Origin: Campylobacter gracilis
Lineage (GTDB): Bacteria > Campylobacterota > Campylobacteria > Campylobacterales > Campylobacteraceae
Length of the DNA: 64,000 nt
Assembly (NCBI RefSeq): GCF_018374135.1
Contig: NZ_JAHAFS010000002.1
Span: forward strand, 62,001-126,000
Reading direction: 5' to 3'
Shown: piece by piece, positions 48,549 to 57,510 of the stretch
Position numbering within the stretch: the first letter of the stretch is position 1
How the letters are laid out: each line of letters begins with the position of its first letter
Position numbers and translations under genes: made by a program
The notes under the pieces: generated by a model
Database searches by the model: none
Told to the model about the DNA's origin: nothing
Seen by the model: only the letters and a program-made list of their open reading frames with translations

Positions 48549-48566
48549 CTTTAAAATTGCTACGCC

Positions 48567-51500
48567 TTAGCGAGCGACTTTAAATTTAAGCGTTTGCAGA
48601 TCGTAATTATTTACCTGCTCGTATTGCATATCCTCGATAGAGATCGCAGGAAGCGCGCACGAGCCCGCCATGATCACGTTTATCGGAGTATAGATAACGC
48701 CGCTGCTATTCTCTCCATCTCGCGGATCATAATAGAAATAGCCGCTTTTTGGGAAGCGAAGCACTCGGTCATACAGATACTCCGTGTGCTCTAGTGCCAC
48801 GCTATCTTGCATGCCCTCGACTCTAGTCTTTGCAGCCGAGCCTAGGCGCTCATTGACCGCCTCAAAGCAGCTAGGCATAGCCTCGTCGATTACGAAATTA
48901 TAAAGATAATAATTCGCTCGCCAGCTGATCTTAGAGTAAATTTTCTGCCCTACTTTAAGCTTGTTTAGATCGACTATGTTGCCGCGAGCATCTATGAATT
49001 CGCGGTAAATTTCAATCCTCTTGCTATCCATAGAATGAGCGTTTAGGCTCTGTATGCTCAAAACCTCATGCTTTAAAGGCGCGCTTTCATATCCAAAGCC
49101 AAGAGCGGTAAAAAATAGCTCGCCATTGCCGCTCATCGGCGTAAATTCTATCGCGCCGTCTTTGACCGCTAGTTTGGTATCCAGCGGTGAATTGAAATTT
49201 TTCGTCTCGCCGTCGTATTTTAATGCAAAATGGGCTTCTTTTTTCACGTCCTTAAAATACGCATCAAATCCGCGTATGACGCTCGCTCGCTCCTGCGTGT
49301 TGTTTATATTTTTTAGATCGCGAATGATCGCATCGACCGTGCGAGCCGTGCTATCATCTTTGATGCCAGCCTTGCCGAATGCATAGAGCTTAAAGGCAGC
49401 GTCTCTTATGTCGCTAGCAAATGTCAAACCCGCTCCGTTATCAGCGTAATCGTAATTCGCCTCATCTATTTTTTCGAGCATAAATTCAAACTCAGTCGTC
49501 ATATTGTGCTTTTTAAGTATCGCAGCCAAGGCAATGCTAGCCATAGGCGAGTCTTTATAAAGATCGTTGTCGTAAACGAAATTTATCTCATCATCATCGA
49601 GTTTGCCATATTGATCCAGCACGAAATCCGCGTATATGCGGAGCGTATCCTGATCTTTGTAGCTTGATTTTAGCGCGCTAAAAATTAGCGATCTTTGCTT
49701 ATTGCTAAGGAATTTATAGCGCGTATCAAGCTCTAGTAAAACGTCGCTTGCGTAAATCGAAGCGTAGTAATTAGTAACGCCGTGAGCGCTCCAGTATCCA
49801 AAATCGCCGTTAGGTTTGAGGCGAGATAAAATTCTACTTGCATACTCATTTACGCGGTTGGTTAAGGTTTTATTGGAGTCTTTGCGTGCGACATAATCAA
49901 CCGCTATCATTCTTGAAGCGAGCTGTTCGGTGCAGCCGTAAGGATAGAGATATAGCTCGTCCGCTAGGCTAAAAGCGTTAGGCGTAGCGCTGATGTGAGT
50001 ATAAATTTCTTTATAACTCGGATCGATTTTGAGCGTTACCGGCTTATCGCCGTAGCTTGCGTGAAATAGCTTCGAGCGCGGGAACTGGCTGATTATGTCA
50101 AATTCCACATCGTTACTAAATTTTTGCCCGTTTGCGTCAAGATCAAATTTAATATTTGCATCCGCAATATCAAGCGCGCTCGCGGTGAAGTTCGTATGCT
50201 TGACCTCAAGCGGTTTAAGCGTGAAATTTGCCTCGCCGCCGCTTATAGCAACCGAAGGAGATGAGCTGATTTTCAAGACCGCCTTTTGCTCCTTATCGGT
50301 GGTGTTGATGAGCGTTAGCGGCACGGAAATTTCATCGCCGCGCACCATATAGGTTAGATCGGCGGGCTTTATAACGACGTCGTCTCGGACCTTGGCTTCG
50401 ACGTTTGCAGAGCCGATCGTAGCCGTCTCCCCGATAGCCATGGCACTTAGTCGGATCGTGGAGTTGAAATTTTTCGGCATCGTAAGCTCAAATTTCGCCT
50501 CGCCGTTTGCGTCTGCTTTTGCGATCAGCATTTTGATAAATTTTTTCTGCTTTTTGTTTTCGACCGGGCTTAAATTTCGTTTAGCTTTCGCCATCACGCC
50601 GTCTCCGCCGAAGCTTAGCTCTTTAGCAGTAGTTTGATACACGCTAAGATCGTCGTAAATGTCGAAGTATCGCAGCGCAAAATACGCGCTAACGTCAAAC
50701 GCCTTAAATGCATCGAGCTCCTCTTGTGAGACGATATCTAAAATTCCAAGATCGACCGCGTATAGTATGACTTTGGAATTTGGCTCGCTTTTTACGCTGA
50801 TCTGCGCGTTTTGCCCGTTTTTGTAGCTTTTCTCGGCTAAAATTTGCACGTTAGCCTTGTGCGAGCTCGCATCTAGCGCCACCGGCACATTTGCATAGGC
50901 TCTAAGCGGCATCGCAGCGGGTGTCGCAGCGCGCGCTATTACAGCGTTGATGTGTCCTCCGACGAAATTATCCGGTACGCTAAGCTCAAATTCCGCGCTA
51001 CCGCCTTTGATGGATAGAATTTTATAGTCGTAAACCTGCTCTCCTACGAGCGAGATATTTAGCACGCCGCTTTCTACCGGAGAATTGATGACGCCTTTAA
51101 TTTTATCTCCGGCTTTAACCTTGTCGCTTGCGAGCTTGATTTTAGCGCTTTGAACGTCTTTAGCATTTACCCGTCCATAATATCCCCAGCCGCTTACATC
51201 CACGCGCACGCCAGCACTTGCGCCGCTTGAGTAATCGTTTGCGACGATTAGATAATTGCCGCCGTTTTGGAATTTATACTCAAACTCGCGCGCATCGGTG
51301 CTAACGGCGCTTACGAGATTAAAGCTTTCTTGCTCGACGTATCTGTTGCCGTCATAAACGTAAGTAAAATCGTCGCGGTAAATTTCAACGTCGATCTTGC
51401 CTTTGACGTCGGTTTTGGTTTTGGAATCTAGTAGCGCAAAGCCGAATTTTACGCTATCGCCGCTTGATATGAAATCTTTGTTCGCGCGAATTCCTACGAT

Positions 51501-53738
51501 ACGATCATAAGGCAGATAGCTTAGGCTGCGATATGCGTTTACGTTTTTGCCCTCCTCGGTTACGCTGAAATTTAGTAGAATATTTATGGCGTTAGAGGCA
51601 TTTAGATCAGCTGCTGCCGGAGAGAGTGCAAGCTCTTTTTTGCCGGCGGAGCTTAGCGTAAATTCTGCTCTGCGAAGCTGCGTAGCGCCCTTTTTCTTTA
51701 AGCGATCGTTTAGAAACGAAAAACCCTCGTAACCTTTAATTTTTAGCTCTTTTTCATAGGCGTTTGCTTCCAGCGAGCCTTTCAAATCTCCAGCCGGCGC
51801 GCCTGCAAGATAGTTTGAGCTTAGCTTTAAAGTGATGATCTCATCTGCGCCATATTCGTCTTTGGCAGTGAGAATTTCATTTTTGATGCGGTTTGGGACG
51901 AAATTTTCTACGCTGAAGCTTTTAGAAGCGATGATTTTATCCTCATAGATGAGATCCAGGCGGTAAGTGCCGCTTTTCTCACCCATCAGCTCATCGATTT
52001 TAACACTGCCGAACTCATCGGTGTTTTGCGCGCGCGTGATGACCACAGTGCCGCTAGGATCGTAAATTTTAAATTTAATCGGCGTATTCTTTAAAGAGCT
52101 AAAATCGCGATTTTTCATCACGATCGTGCCTAAAAGCCGCTCGTTCGGGCTTATCAGCTCACTTGCAAGATAAACAAACGGACGCTTTGCAGTAATCGTT
52201 TTCTCGACGCTTGCTACGGCGTTATTAAACAGCACGAACGCATGCTCATCGCCTTTGCTAATCTCGATAGAGCGCGGATTTTTGGCTAGAATTTCCATAT
52301 TTTCTAATCGTAAAATTCCATCTCCATCCGTTTTATCCTCCGCGATTAGCTCGTTTTTATCGCTGTAAATTTTAACCTTCGCCCTGCCTAGCTCCTCGCC
52401 ATTACTAAGCCTAGAAGTATAAATTAGCGCGCCACGCTCAAGCAGCACCACTTGAGCCGTAATGTCGCTAAGATAGGCTACGCGCGAAACCTCTTGCATC
52501 TTTTCGCCCACTTTGTAAAACGCCGTGATTTTATAAATTCCATCCTCGTAGCCTTTAAAATCCATCGCGATTTTATGCTCCGCAACGGCGTTTTTAGCGC
52601 CTCCTATATCAAAGCTCTTAACCGCGATCTCGCTAGCTAGCCCACCTACACTATCTTCGTTGCTTTCAAAGTTTAAAAAATACCTAAAATTTTGCTCAGG
52701 GACTTTAGCAATCGAAATTTTAACCTCATTTATGTTTGAGCTTTTAAATGCCAACGAAGCGGATTTTGGGATAAAATTTTTCTCGTCGCTAAAGGCTACG
52801 AAAGGCAGCCTATCGCCCATTTTTACGCTTTGTTTTATCTCGTCACGCAAAATATATGAGCTATCTCCGAAGCCCTTTAGCAGCCTGATCTCGTAGCTTT
52901 TATTCGGCATAAACTCGTCGCTAACTATATCTGCATAGTAGTAGCATGAAGGATCGTCGCTTTCGCCGCCCTCTTCATCTTCGTCGTAATAATAATAATA
53001 TCGCGGCTGAGTGAGGCTAAATTTACTCACACCTGCGATTCTTACGTATTTGGCGGACAGCTCGTCCATATAGTTAGGAAAACACACTCTAGCTGCGAGC
53101 GAGCCGTCTTTTAGAGCCGCGGGGCGGATCTGCACGCCACTTAAATTTGAAGCGTTAATGCTGTCATTAAAAGGCTCCTCGTCCGTGCGCAGCTCCACCG
53201 GATTTTGCAGCTTTGCGCCCGCTTTTGAGGTGAGGGATTCTATTTGCAATACGACGTTTTGCGCCTTAGGATCGAAGCTGAATAAAAAATTCCGATCATC
53301 GTGCGAGCTAAGCTCATAGGATATGTCGTTTTGGGCTAAATTCTGCGCGCGGTAAATTCTAGTCGCTTGCTGTAGCGCGTCCTTGCTAACCGCATCGTTA
53401 AATTTAATTGCCACTAACCCCGGACGCAGAAGCGCGATATGCTCGGTGCTAAAAGGCTCTGTCTCAAACTCAAAGCGCACCCCGCGCGCCTCGCACGAAT
53501 AATTAACCCCGGCGCTAAGCATCGGCTTAGGATAGAGCCTGATTGAGCTCTCGCTCACGCTTTCGTAGGTGCCTGTGATTTTGGGAGTGCATTTTAAGAT
53601 CTGCTTTTGCGTGACGCTAAATCCACTGCCGTCCACCCCGCTAATCTCGTAAGCCCCGCTAGCGTATTTGATCTCTACGCCTGCGGCAAAGCTAGCCAAA
53701 GCGCAAAATAGCGCTGCGCTTAGTAGTTTTGTCTTCAT
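48567..53738 (-). CDS. Bacterial alpha-2-macroglobulin (protease-trap) family protein
   Basis: About 1723 residues from the ATG at 53738, which follows AAAGGAATTTT. A Sec signal peptide (KLLSAALFCALASFAAG) precedes a chain of macroglobulin-type beta domains, a bait-region/MG core (ELISPNERLLGTIVMKN; VKPADLTYMVRGDEISVPL; FPRSKLFHASYGDKPV) and the thioester domain. The latter contains PYGCTEQLASRM, with Cys1269 and Gln forming the CxEQ thioester. The carboxyl receptor-like region ends SCALPAISIEDMQYEQV. Bacterial macroglobulins trap proteases in the periplasm and are typically encoded beside PbpC, as here (33 bases between genes). No lipobox is visible, unlike the E. coli homolog. The sequence is free of the repeat insertions that fill PbpC. 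Confidence 0.92.
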   Translation of the reverse strand: MKTKLLSAALFCALASFAAGVEIKYASGAYEISGVDGSGFSVTQKQILKCTPKITGTYESVSESSIRLYPKPMLSAGVNYSCEARGVRFEFETEPFSTEHIALLRPGLVAIKFNDAVSKDALQQATRIYRAQNLAQNDISYELSSHDDRNFLFSFDPKAQNVVLQIESLTSKAGAKLQNPVELRTDEEPFNDSINASNLSGVQIRPAALKDGSLAARVCFPNYMDELSAKYVRIAGVSKFSLTQPRYYYYYDEDEEGGESDDPSCYYYADIVSDEFMPNKSYEIRLLKGFGDSSYILRDEIKQSVKMGDRLPFVAFSDEKNFIPKSASLAFKSSNINEVKISIAKVPEQNFRYFLNFESNEDSVGGLASEIAVKSFDIGGAKNAVAEHKIAMDFKGYEDGIYKITAFYKVGEKMQEVSRVAYLSDITAQVVLLERGALIYTSRLSNGEELGRAKVKIYSDKNELIAEDKTDGDGILRLENMEILAKNPRSIEISKGDEHAFVLFNNAVASVEKTITAKRPFVYLASELISPNERLLGTIVMKNRDFSSLKNTPIKFKIYDPSGTVVITRAQNTDEFGSVKIDELMGEKSGTYRLDLIYEDKIIASKSFSVENFVPNRIKNEILTAKDEYGADEIITLKLSSNYLAGAPAGDLKGSLEANAYEKELKIKGYEGFSFLNDRLKKKGATQLRRAEFTLSSAGKKELALSPAAADLNASNAINILLNFSVTEEGKNVNAYRSLSYLPYDRIVGIRANKDFISSGDSVKFGFALLDSKTKTDVKGKIDVEIYRDDFTYVYDGNRYVEQESFNLVSAVSTDAREFEYKFQNGGNYLIVANDYSSGASAGVRVDVSGWGYYGRVNAKDVQSAKIKLASDKVKAGDKIKGVINSPVESGVLNISLVGEQVYDYKILSIKGGSAEFELSVPDNFVGGHINAVIARAATPAAMPLRAYANVPVALDASSHKANVQILAEKSYKNGQNAQISVKSEPNSKVILYAVDLGILDIVSQEELDAFKAFDVSAYFALRYFDIYDDLSVYQTTAKELSFGGDGVMAKAKRNLSPVENKKQKKFIKMLIAKADANGEAKFELTMPKNFNSTIRLSAMAIGETATIGSANVEAKVRDDVVIKPADLTYMVRGDEISVPLTLINTTDKEQKAVLKISSSPSVAISGGEANFTLKPLEVKHTNFTASALDIADANIKFDLDANGQKFSNDVEFDIISQFPRSKLFHASYGDKPVTLKIDPSYKEIYTHISATPNAFSLADELYLYPYGCTEQLASRMIAVDYVARKDSNKTLTNRVNEYASRILSRLKPNGDFGYWSAHGVTNYYASIYASDVLLELDTRYKFLSNKQRSLIFSALKSSYKDQDTLRIYADFVLDQYGKLDDDEINFVYDNDLYKDSPMASIALAAILKKHNMTTEFEFMLEKIDEANYDYADNGAGLTFASDIRDAAFKLYAFGKAGIKDDSTARTVDAIIRDLKNINNTQERASVIRGFDAYFKDVKKEAHFALKYDGETKNFNSPLDTKLAVKDGAIEFTPMSGNGELFFTALGFGYESAPLKHEVLSIQSLNAHSMDSKRIEIYREFIDARGNIVDLNKLKVGQKIYSKISWRANYYLYNFVIDEAMPSCFEAVNERLGSAAKTRVEGMQDSVALEHTEYLYDRVLRFPKSGYFYYDPRDGENSSGVIYTPINVIMAGSCALPAISIEDMQYEQVNNYDLQTLKFKVAR

Positions 53739-53785
53739 AAAATTCCTTTGCAAAAATTTTATGAAATTATATACAAATTAACCTT

Positions 53786-56700
53786 TTATTTTCTTTCATT
53801 TACTCTAAAATTTGCTTTAGCGAAATTTGCATTTTCATCCAAGCAGCCAAGCTCGAAATCCCCTGCGCCGAGGTTAAGCGTAAAAGCCTCGCCGTTAGTG
53901 CGCGCAAAATATTCTCCCGTTTTAACTTTAGAATTTGCAGGCGCTAGGCTTTGCGTAGTAAAATCTCGTGCCGTGAAATTTTGCTGCGAGGAATTTCGAT
54001 CCGCGAAATTTTTCGCTGTGAAATTTTGAGCCTCCAAATTCTGCTCTGCAGAATTTTGCAAGATAGAATTCTGCGACATCAAATTCTGTGTAGCTGGATT
54101 TTTAGTTATAAAATTCCATCCCGCAGAATTTTGCTTCGTAAGATTTTGTGATTTTAAATTCTGTGGCGCTGAATTTTCTCGCATAGAATTTTGTGCTGTA
54201 GAATTCTGTTCTGCAAAATTTTGCTGTACTAAATTCCGCTTTAAATTATCTTGCTGCGCCGCGCTAGAATGCTTGGAATCCAAATCCGCGGAATTCTCCC
54301 CCGTAAACGCAGTGGAATTTAGCGCTATAAACTCCCGCGAACCGCCGCTTAGCCTGATATATACCCGCTCGCCGAAAACCGCCGTGCACTGCACCTTTAG
54401 CCGCAAAAAGCCGTCCGCGCCGGTCTCGTAGGTTTTGGCATTGATGTCGTTTAGCACGGGCTTTACGGCGGCAAATTTAGCCGCACACCTTCCTGCGCGT
54501 ACCTTTTGCGGATCGACCAGCCCGTGTTTTAGCAGATAAAAAAGCTCGCTCGTGCCGTAAATTTCGCACTCCTCGTTGGGCTCAACCCCATCTATAGTAA
54601 GATCATCGGCACTTTGCGCACACTCCTTTTCGCGGTACGCGTCGGTGCATACCCGCCGCAAGCTCACGCCCGCGGGACGCGCAAACTCCACTTCGCCTAG
54701 CATGCCCGATTTATCGAGGAAGGCAAACATATTAAACGCCACTTTTGCGGCACTTACGCCGCCGCTAAGATCCCTGGTCTTGGAGCCGTCGAAGTTGCCG
54801 AGCCACACGCCGAGGGTAAATTTCGGCGTCAGAGCGACGGTGTAGAGATCGCGCGCATCGGCGCTCGTGCCAGTTTTAAACATCATAGGCGGCGCATTTA
54901 GGGTGTTTTGCCACACCGAGCCTAGGTAGGAGCGCGGCGCGTTTCTTAGCATCTGCGTTACGATGTAGACGCTCTGTGGGGTTAAAATTTTAGCATCGTC
55001 GCCGATCTTTGCGCCCGCTATTTCGAGCTTTCGTAGCTTTCCGCCATTTGCAAATGCACTGTAAAGGCGAGTAAGATCCATTAGGCTCATCGAAATGCTT
55101 CCCAGAGCGATACCTGCGCCGTAATAATCCTTGCTAAACTCCGTCAGATGCACATTTGATAGCATCTCATACAGCCCGTCGCCCTCAAGCATCAAATTTA
55201 GCTTCACCGCAGGGATATTCAGGCTAAGGCTTAGCGCGTCCGTCGCACTCACCGCGCCCATGAAGCCTTGGTTGTAGTTACGCGGCACGTAGCCCGCGAA
55301 GATTATCGGCGCGTCGATCAGCTTTTTTGAAGGGGTGATGAGCCCGTGCTGCAGGGCCTTAGCGTAGATGAAGGGCTTTAGCGTAGAGCCTACATTTTTT
55401 TGCGAGCGCACGCCGTCGTTTTGCCCCTCATTGGCACTAAAATCGTGGCTGCCGACATAGGCGATCACGCTCATGCTTTCGTTGTCGATCAGTACCGCAG
55501 CGCCATTTCTAACGCCCTTATCGCGCAGAGAGAGAATCTCGCTTTTTAAAAAGCCCTCAAGCGCGATCTGGGTTTTTAGATCTAAATTTGAATAAATTTT
55601 ACCCTCGCTTAGGCGCACAAGCTCCTGCGCTCGCGCAGTTTGCTCCTGAGGCTGCGCGCCCCCTTTAAAGTTTTCGAAATCTTCCTGCGTCTTGGCGTTC
55701 GGATCGGAATTTATCTGCACCTGGGCGGCTAAAGCGAAATTTTGCGGCACCTTGGCGTTGGGAGCGGAATTCGCCTGCGATTCGGCGCTTGCAGCAGAAG
55801 CCGTCTGCATTTTGGCATCCGAAGCGGAATCTGTCTGAGCATTAGCGTTCGACGAAGCGAAATCCGTCTGCGCCCTAGTGTCCGAAGCGTAATTTATTTG
55901 CGTAATAAAATTTACACGCAACCGCTCGCCAGAGCTTGTATCTGCGCTAAAATTTTGCGGCAAACGCGCGGTATCTTGCCGATTGTTTAAATTTAGATCT
56001 TGCGAATTTTGCGGCTCTTGGTGCGGATGTGCGGCACCTATGGCATTCTGCCGCTTGTTTAAATTTATATCCGCACTCGGATTTTGCGGCGAATACTCGG
56101 TTTGCGATTTATTTGAATTTGTATCTGCGCTAAAATTTTGCGGCAAACGCTCAGCATCTCGTTGCTCGTTTAAATTTAGATTTTGTGGCGAATGCGCGGC
56201 ATTAATTAAATCTTGCCTCTCATCCAAATTTGCGCCCTCTCGTTCATTTTGTTTTACGCTTTTTGATTCATTCGGTTTTGCGCCTGCCTGTGACTCTGCG
56301 ACTTCGCGCTCGTTTAAATTTAAGCTCGTTTGTTCGCTTAAATTTAAACTCTTCGGCGCATTAGTTTTAAAATCCGCCTCTTTGGGATTTATTTCTTTCA
56401 CATCCACTCCCGCCTGCGTGTTTGCGACGCTTGATAAATTCGTCCCAACCTTCGCCGTAGCCGTAAAATTTGTTTCGGCACTAGCCGCGTCCGAAAAATT
56501 TGACTCTGCTGCCGCGGCTCTGTACGCAGACGAGCCTGCTTGCCCCGCTGCTCCGCCAGGCGCTCCGTTAGAATCAAAATTTTGAGTGAAATTTACGTAA
56601 TCTTTGGCGGTAAAATTTTGCATTTTATAATTGCTAAACGCTAGCAGCGCATAATGCGGCGCGTAATTGGGCGCTGCATAGCGTCTGGGCGAAAACGGCT

Positions 56701-57442
56701 CTGCGATGGCGCGCTCGTACTCGCTTTGCGAGATCACGCCGCCCTGCCGCAGCTGCGAAATTAGGCGGTTTTTAAGCGCGTTGATGTTTGATCTGCGGTC
56801 TAGGCGGTTTTTGTTCGGGTTTTTTGGGATCACGCTAAGAAGCGCGATTTGAGCGTTGCTAAGCTCGCGCAGGTCCTTTTTGAAGTAAAAATACGCCGCG
56901 GTTTTGACCCCTTCGATGTTGCCGCCGTACGGAGCGAGGTTGAAATACATCCCCAAAATTTCATCCTTGCTGAAGTGCCACTCCAGCTGAAAGGCGTTGA
57001 AAATTTCGATGATTTTGTTTTTGTAACTGCGCTGTTTGGGGCGCATCATACGCGCGACCTGCATCGTAATCGTCGAAGCTCCGACGCGCTCGACGTTGCC
57101 CTCGCTTTTTTTAGTAAAATTTTGCGTAAAATTATACGTAGCCGCGCGCAGGATTGAGGCTGGATTGACGCCGAAATGGTAGTAAAAATACCGATCTTCA
57201 AAGTAGATTGCGCTTTGTTTCAGCCGCGGCGGTATCTCGTCTGCGGCTGCGTAGAAGCGCCAAATTTGATCGTCGCTGATCTGCATATTTAAAATTTCGC
57301 CGTTTCGGTCATATAAAATTCTACTCTTCTGCTTATTTAGCATATCCAAATTTAGCGGATAAAGCGCGTCCAAGATCAAAAACATGGCGAATGCAGATGC
57401 GCAAAATAGCGCGATTTTTAACGTAAATTTTAGAAATTTCAT
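53786..57442 (-). CDS. pbpC: Penicillin-binding protein 1C with two large low-complexity insertions
   Basis: Bifunctional peptidoglycan synthase, 1218 residues against about 770 in E. coli. The N-terminal membrane anchor is 8-28. The GT51 glycosyltransferase domain is 40-215, with Glu82 in IYFEDRYFYYHFG, GASTITMQVARM and GMYFNLAPYGG. The transpeptidase domain is 645-910, with Ser686 in GSTLKPF, the SLN triad at 740-742 and KTGTS at 856-860. The C-terminal BiPBP domain is about 985-1060 and 1175-1218. Insertions occupy about 285-605, between the two catalytic domains, and 1065-1167, inside the BiPBP domain; the latter is a regular pentapeptide array. All catalytic residues are present. It is the classical partner of the neighbouring macroglobulin, thought to help repair cell wall after breach. 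Confidence 0.93.
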   Translation of the reverse strand: MKFLKFTLKIALFCASAFAMFLILDALYPLNLDMLNKQKSRILYDRNGEILNMQISDDQIWRFYAAADEIPPRLKQSAIYFEDRYFYYHFGVNPASILRAATYNFTQNFTKKSEGNVERVGASTITMQVARMMRPKQRSYKNKIIEIFNAFQLEWHFSKDEILGMYFNLAPYGGNIEGVKTAAYFYFKKDLRELSNAQIALLSVIPKNPNKNRLDRRSNINALKNRLISQLRQGGVISQSEYERAIAEPFSPRRYAAPNYAPHYALLAFSNYKMQNFTAKDYVNFTQNFDSNGAPGGAAGQAGSSAYRAAAAESNFSDAASAETNFTATAKVGTNLSSVANTQAGVDVKEINPKEADFKTNAPKSLNLSEQTSLNLNEREVAESQAGAKPNESKSVKQNEREGANLDERQDLINAAHSPQNLNLNEQRDAERLPQNFSADTNSNKSQTEYSPQNPSADINLNKRQNAIGAAHPHQEPQNSQDLNLNNRQDTARLPQNFSADTSSGERLRVNFITQINYASDTRAQTDFASSNANAQTDSASDAKMQTASAASAESQANSAPNAKVPQNFALAAQVQINSDPNAKTQEDFENFKGGAQPQEQTARAQELVRLSEGKIYSNLDLKTQIALEGFLKSEILSLRDKGVRNGAAVLIDNESMSVIAYVGSHDFSANEGQNDGVRSQKNVGSTLKPFIYAKALQHGLITPSKKLIDAPIIFAGYVPRNYNQGFMGAVSATDALSLSLNIPAVKLNLMLEGDGLYEMLSNVHLTEFSKDYYGAGIALGSISMSLMDLTRLYSAFANGGKLRKLEIAGAKIGDDAKILTPQSVYIVTQMLRNAPRSYLGSVWQNTLNAPPMMFKTGTSADARDLYTVALTPKFTLGVWLGNFDGSKTRDLSGGVSAAKVAFNMFAFLDKSGMLGEVEFARPAGVSLRRVCTDAYREKECAQSADDLTIDGVEPNEECEIYGTSELFYLLKHGLVDPQKVRAGRCAAKFAAVKPVLNDINAKTYETGADGFLRLKVQCTAVFGERVYIRLSGGSREFIALNSTAFTGENSADLDSKHSSAAQQDNLKRNLVQQNFAEQNSTAQNSMRENSAPQNLKSQNLTKQNSAGWNFITKNPATQNLMSQNSILQNSAEQNLEAQNFTAKNFADRNSSQQNFTARDFTTQSLAPANSKVKTGEYFARTNGEAFTLNLGAGDFELGCLDENANFAKANFRVNERK
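53942..54250 (-). repeat. Pentapeptide-periodic array in PbpC (15-nt period)
   Basis: About twenty consecutive units of the form QN(S/F/L)xx: QNFAE, QNSTA, QNSMR, ENSAP, QNLKS, QNLTK, QNSAG, WNFIT, KNPAT, QNLMS, QNSIL, QNSAE, QNLEA, QNFTA, KNFAD, RNSSQ, QNFTA, RDFTT. On the plus strand each unit is AAATTnnGCnnnnnn or close to it. Confidence 0.9.
55628..56590 (-). repeat. Long low-complexity insertion in PbpC between catalytic domains
   Basis: About 320 codons rich in Asn, Ser, Ala, Gln, Asp and Glu. Internal duplications include RLPQNFSADT (twice, near 432 and 493) and NLNEQ/NLNER/NLNNR-type units, showing growth by duplication. Confidence 0.85.
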
Positions 57443-57479
57443 CGCGCAATTATATCAAAGAATTTTAATGATTTTAGGC

Positions 57480-57485
57480 TATAAT
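57480..57485 (+). promoter_or_regulatory. -10 box of the helicase gene
   Basis: TATAAT at 57480-57485 overlaps the first in-frame ATG (57484). That ATG therefore cannot be the start if this promoter is used, which supports the TTG at 57511. No clear -35 is visible. Confidence 0.5.
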
Positions 57486-57510
57486 GGCGCCTTTTTGCAA
57501 AGGAATAATC

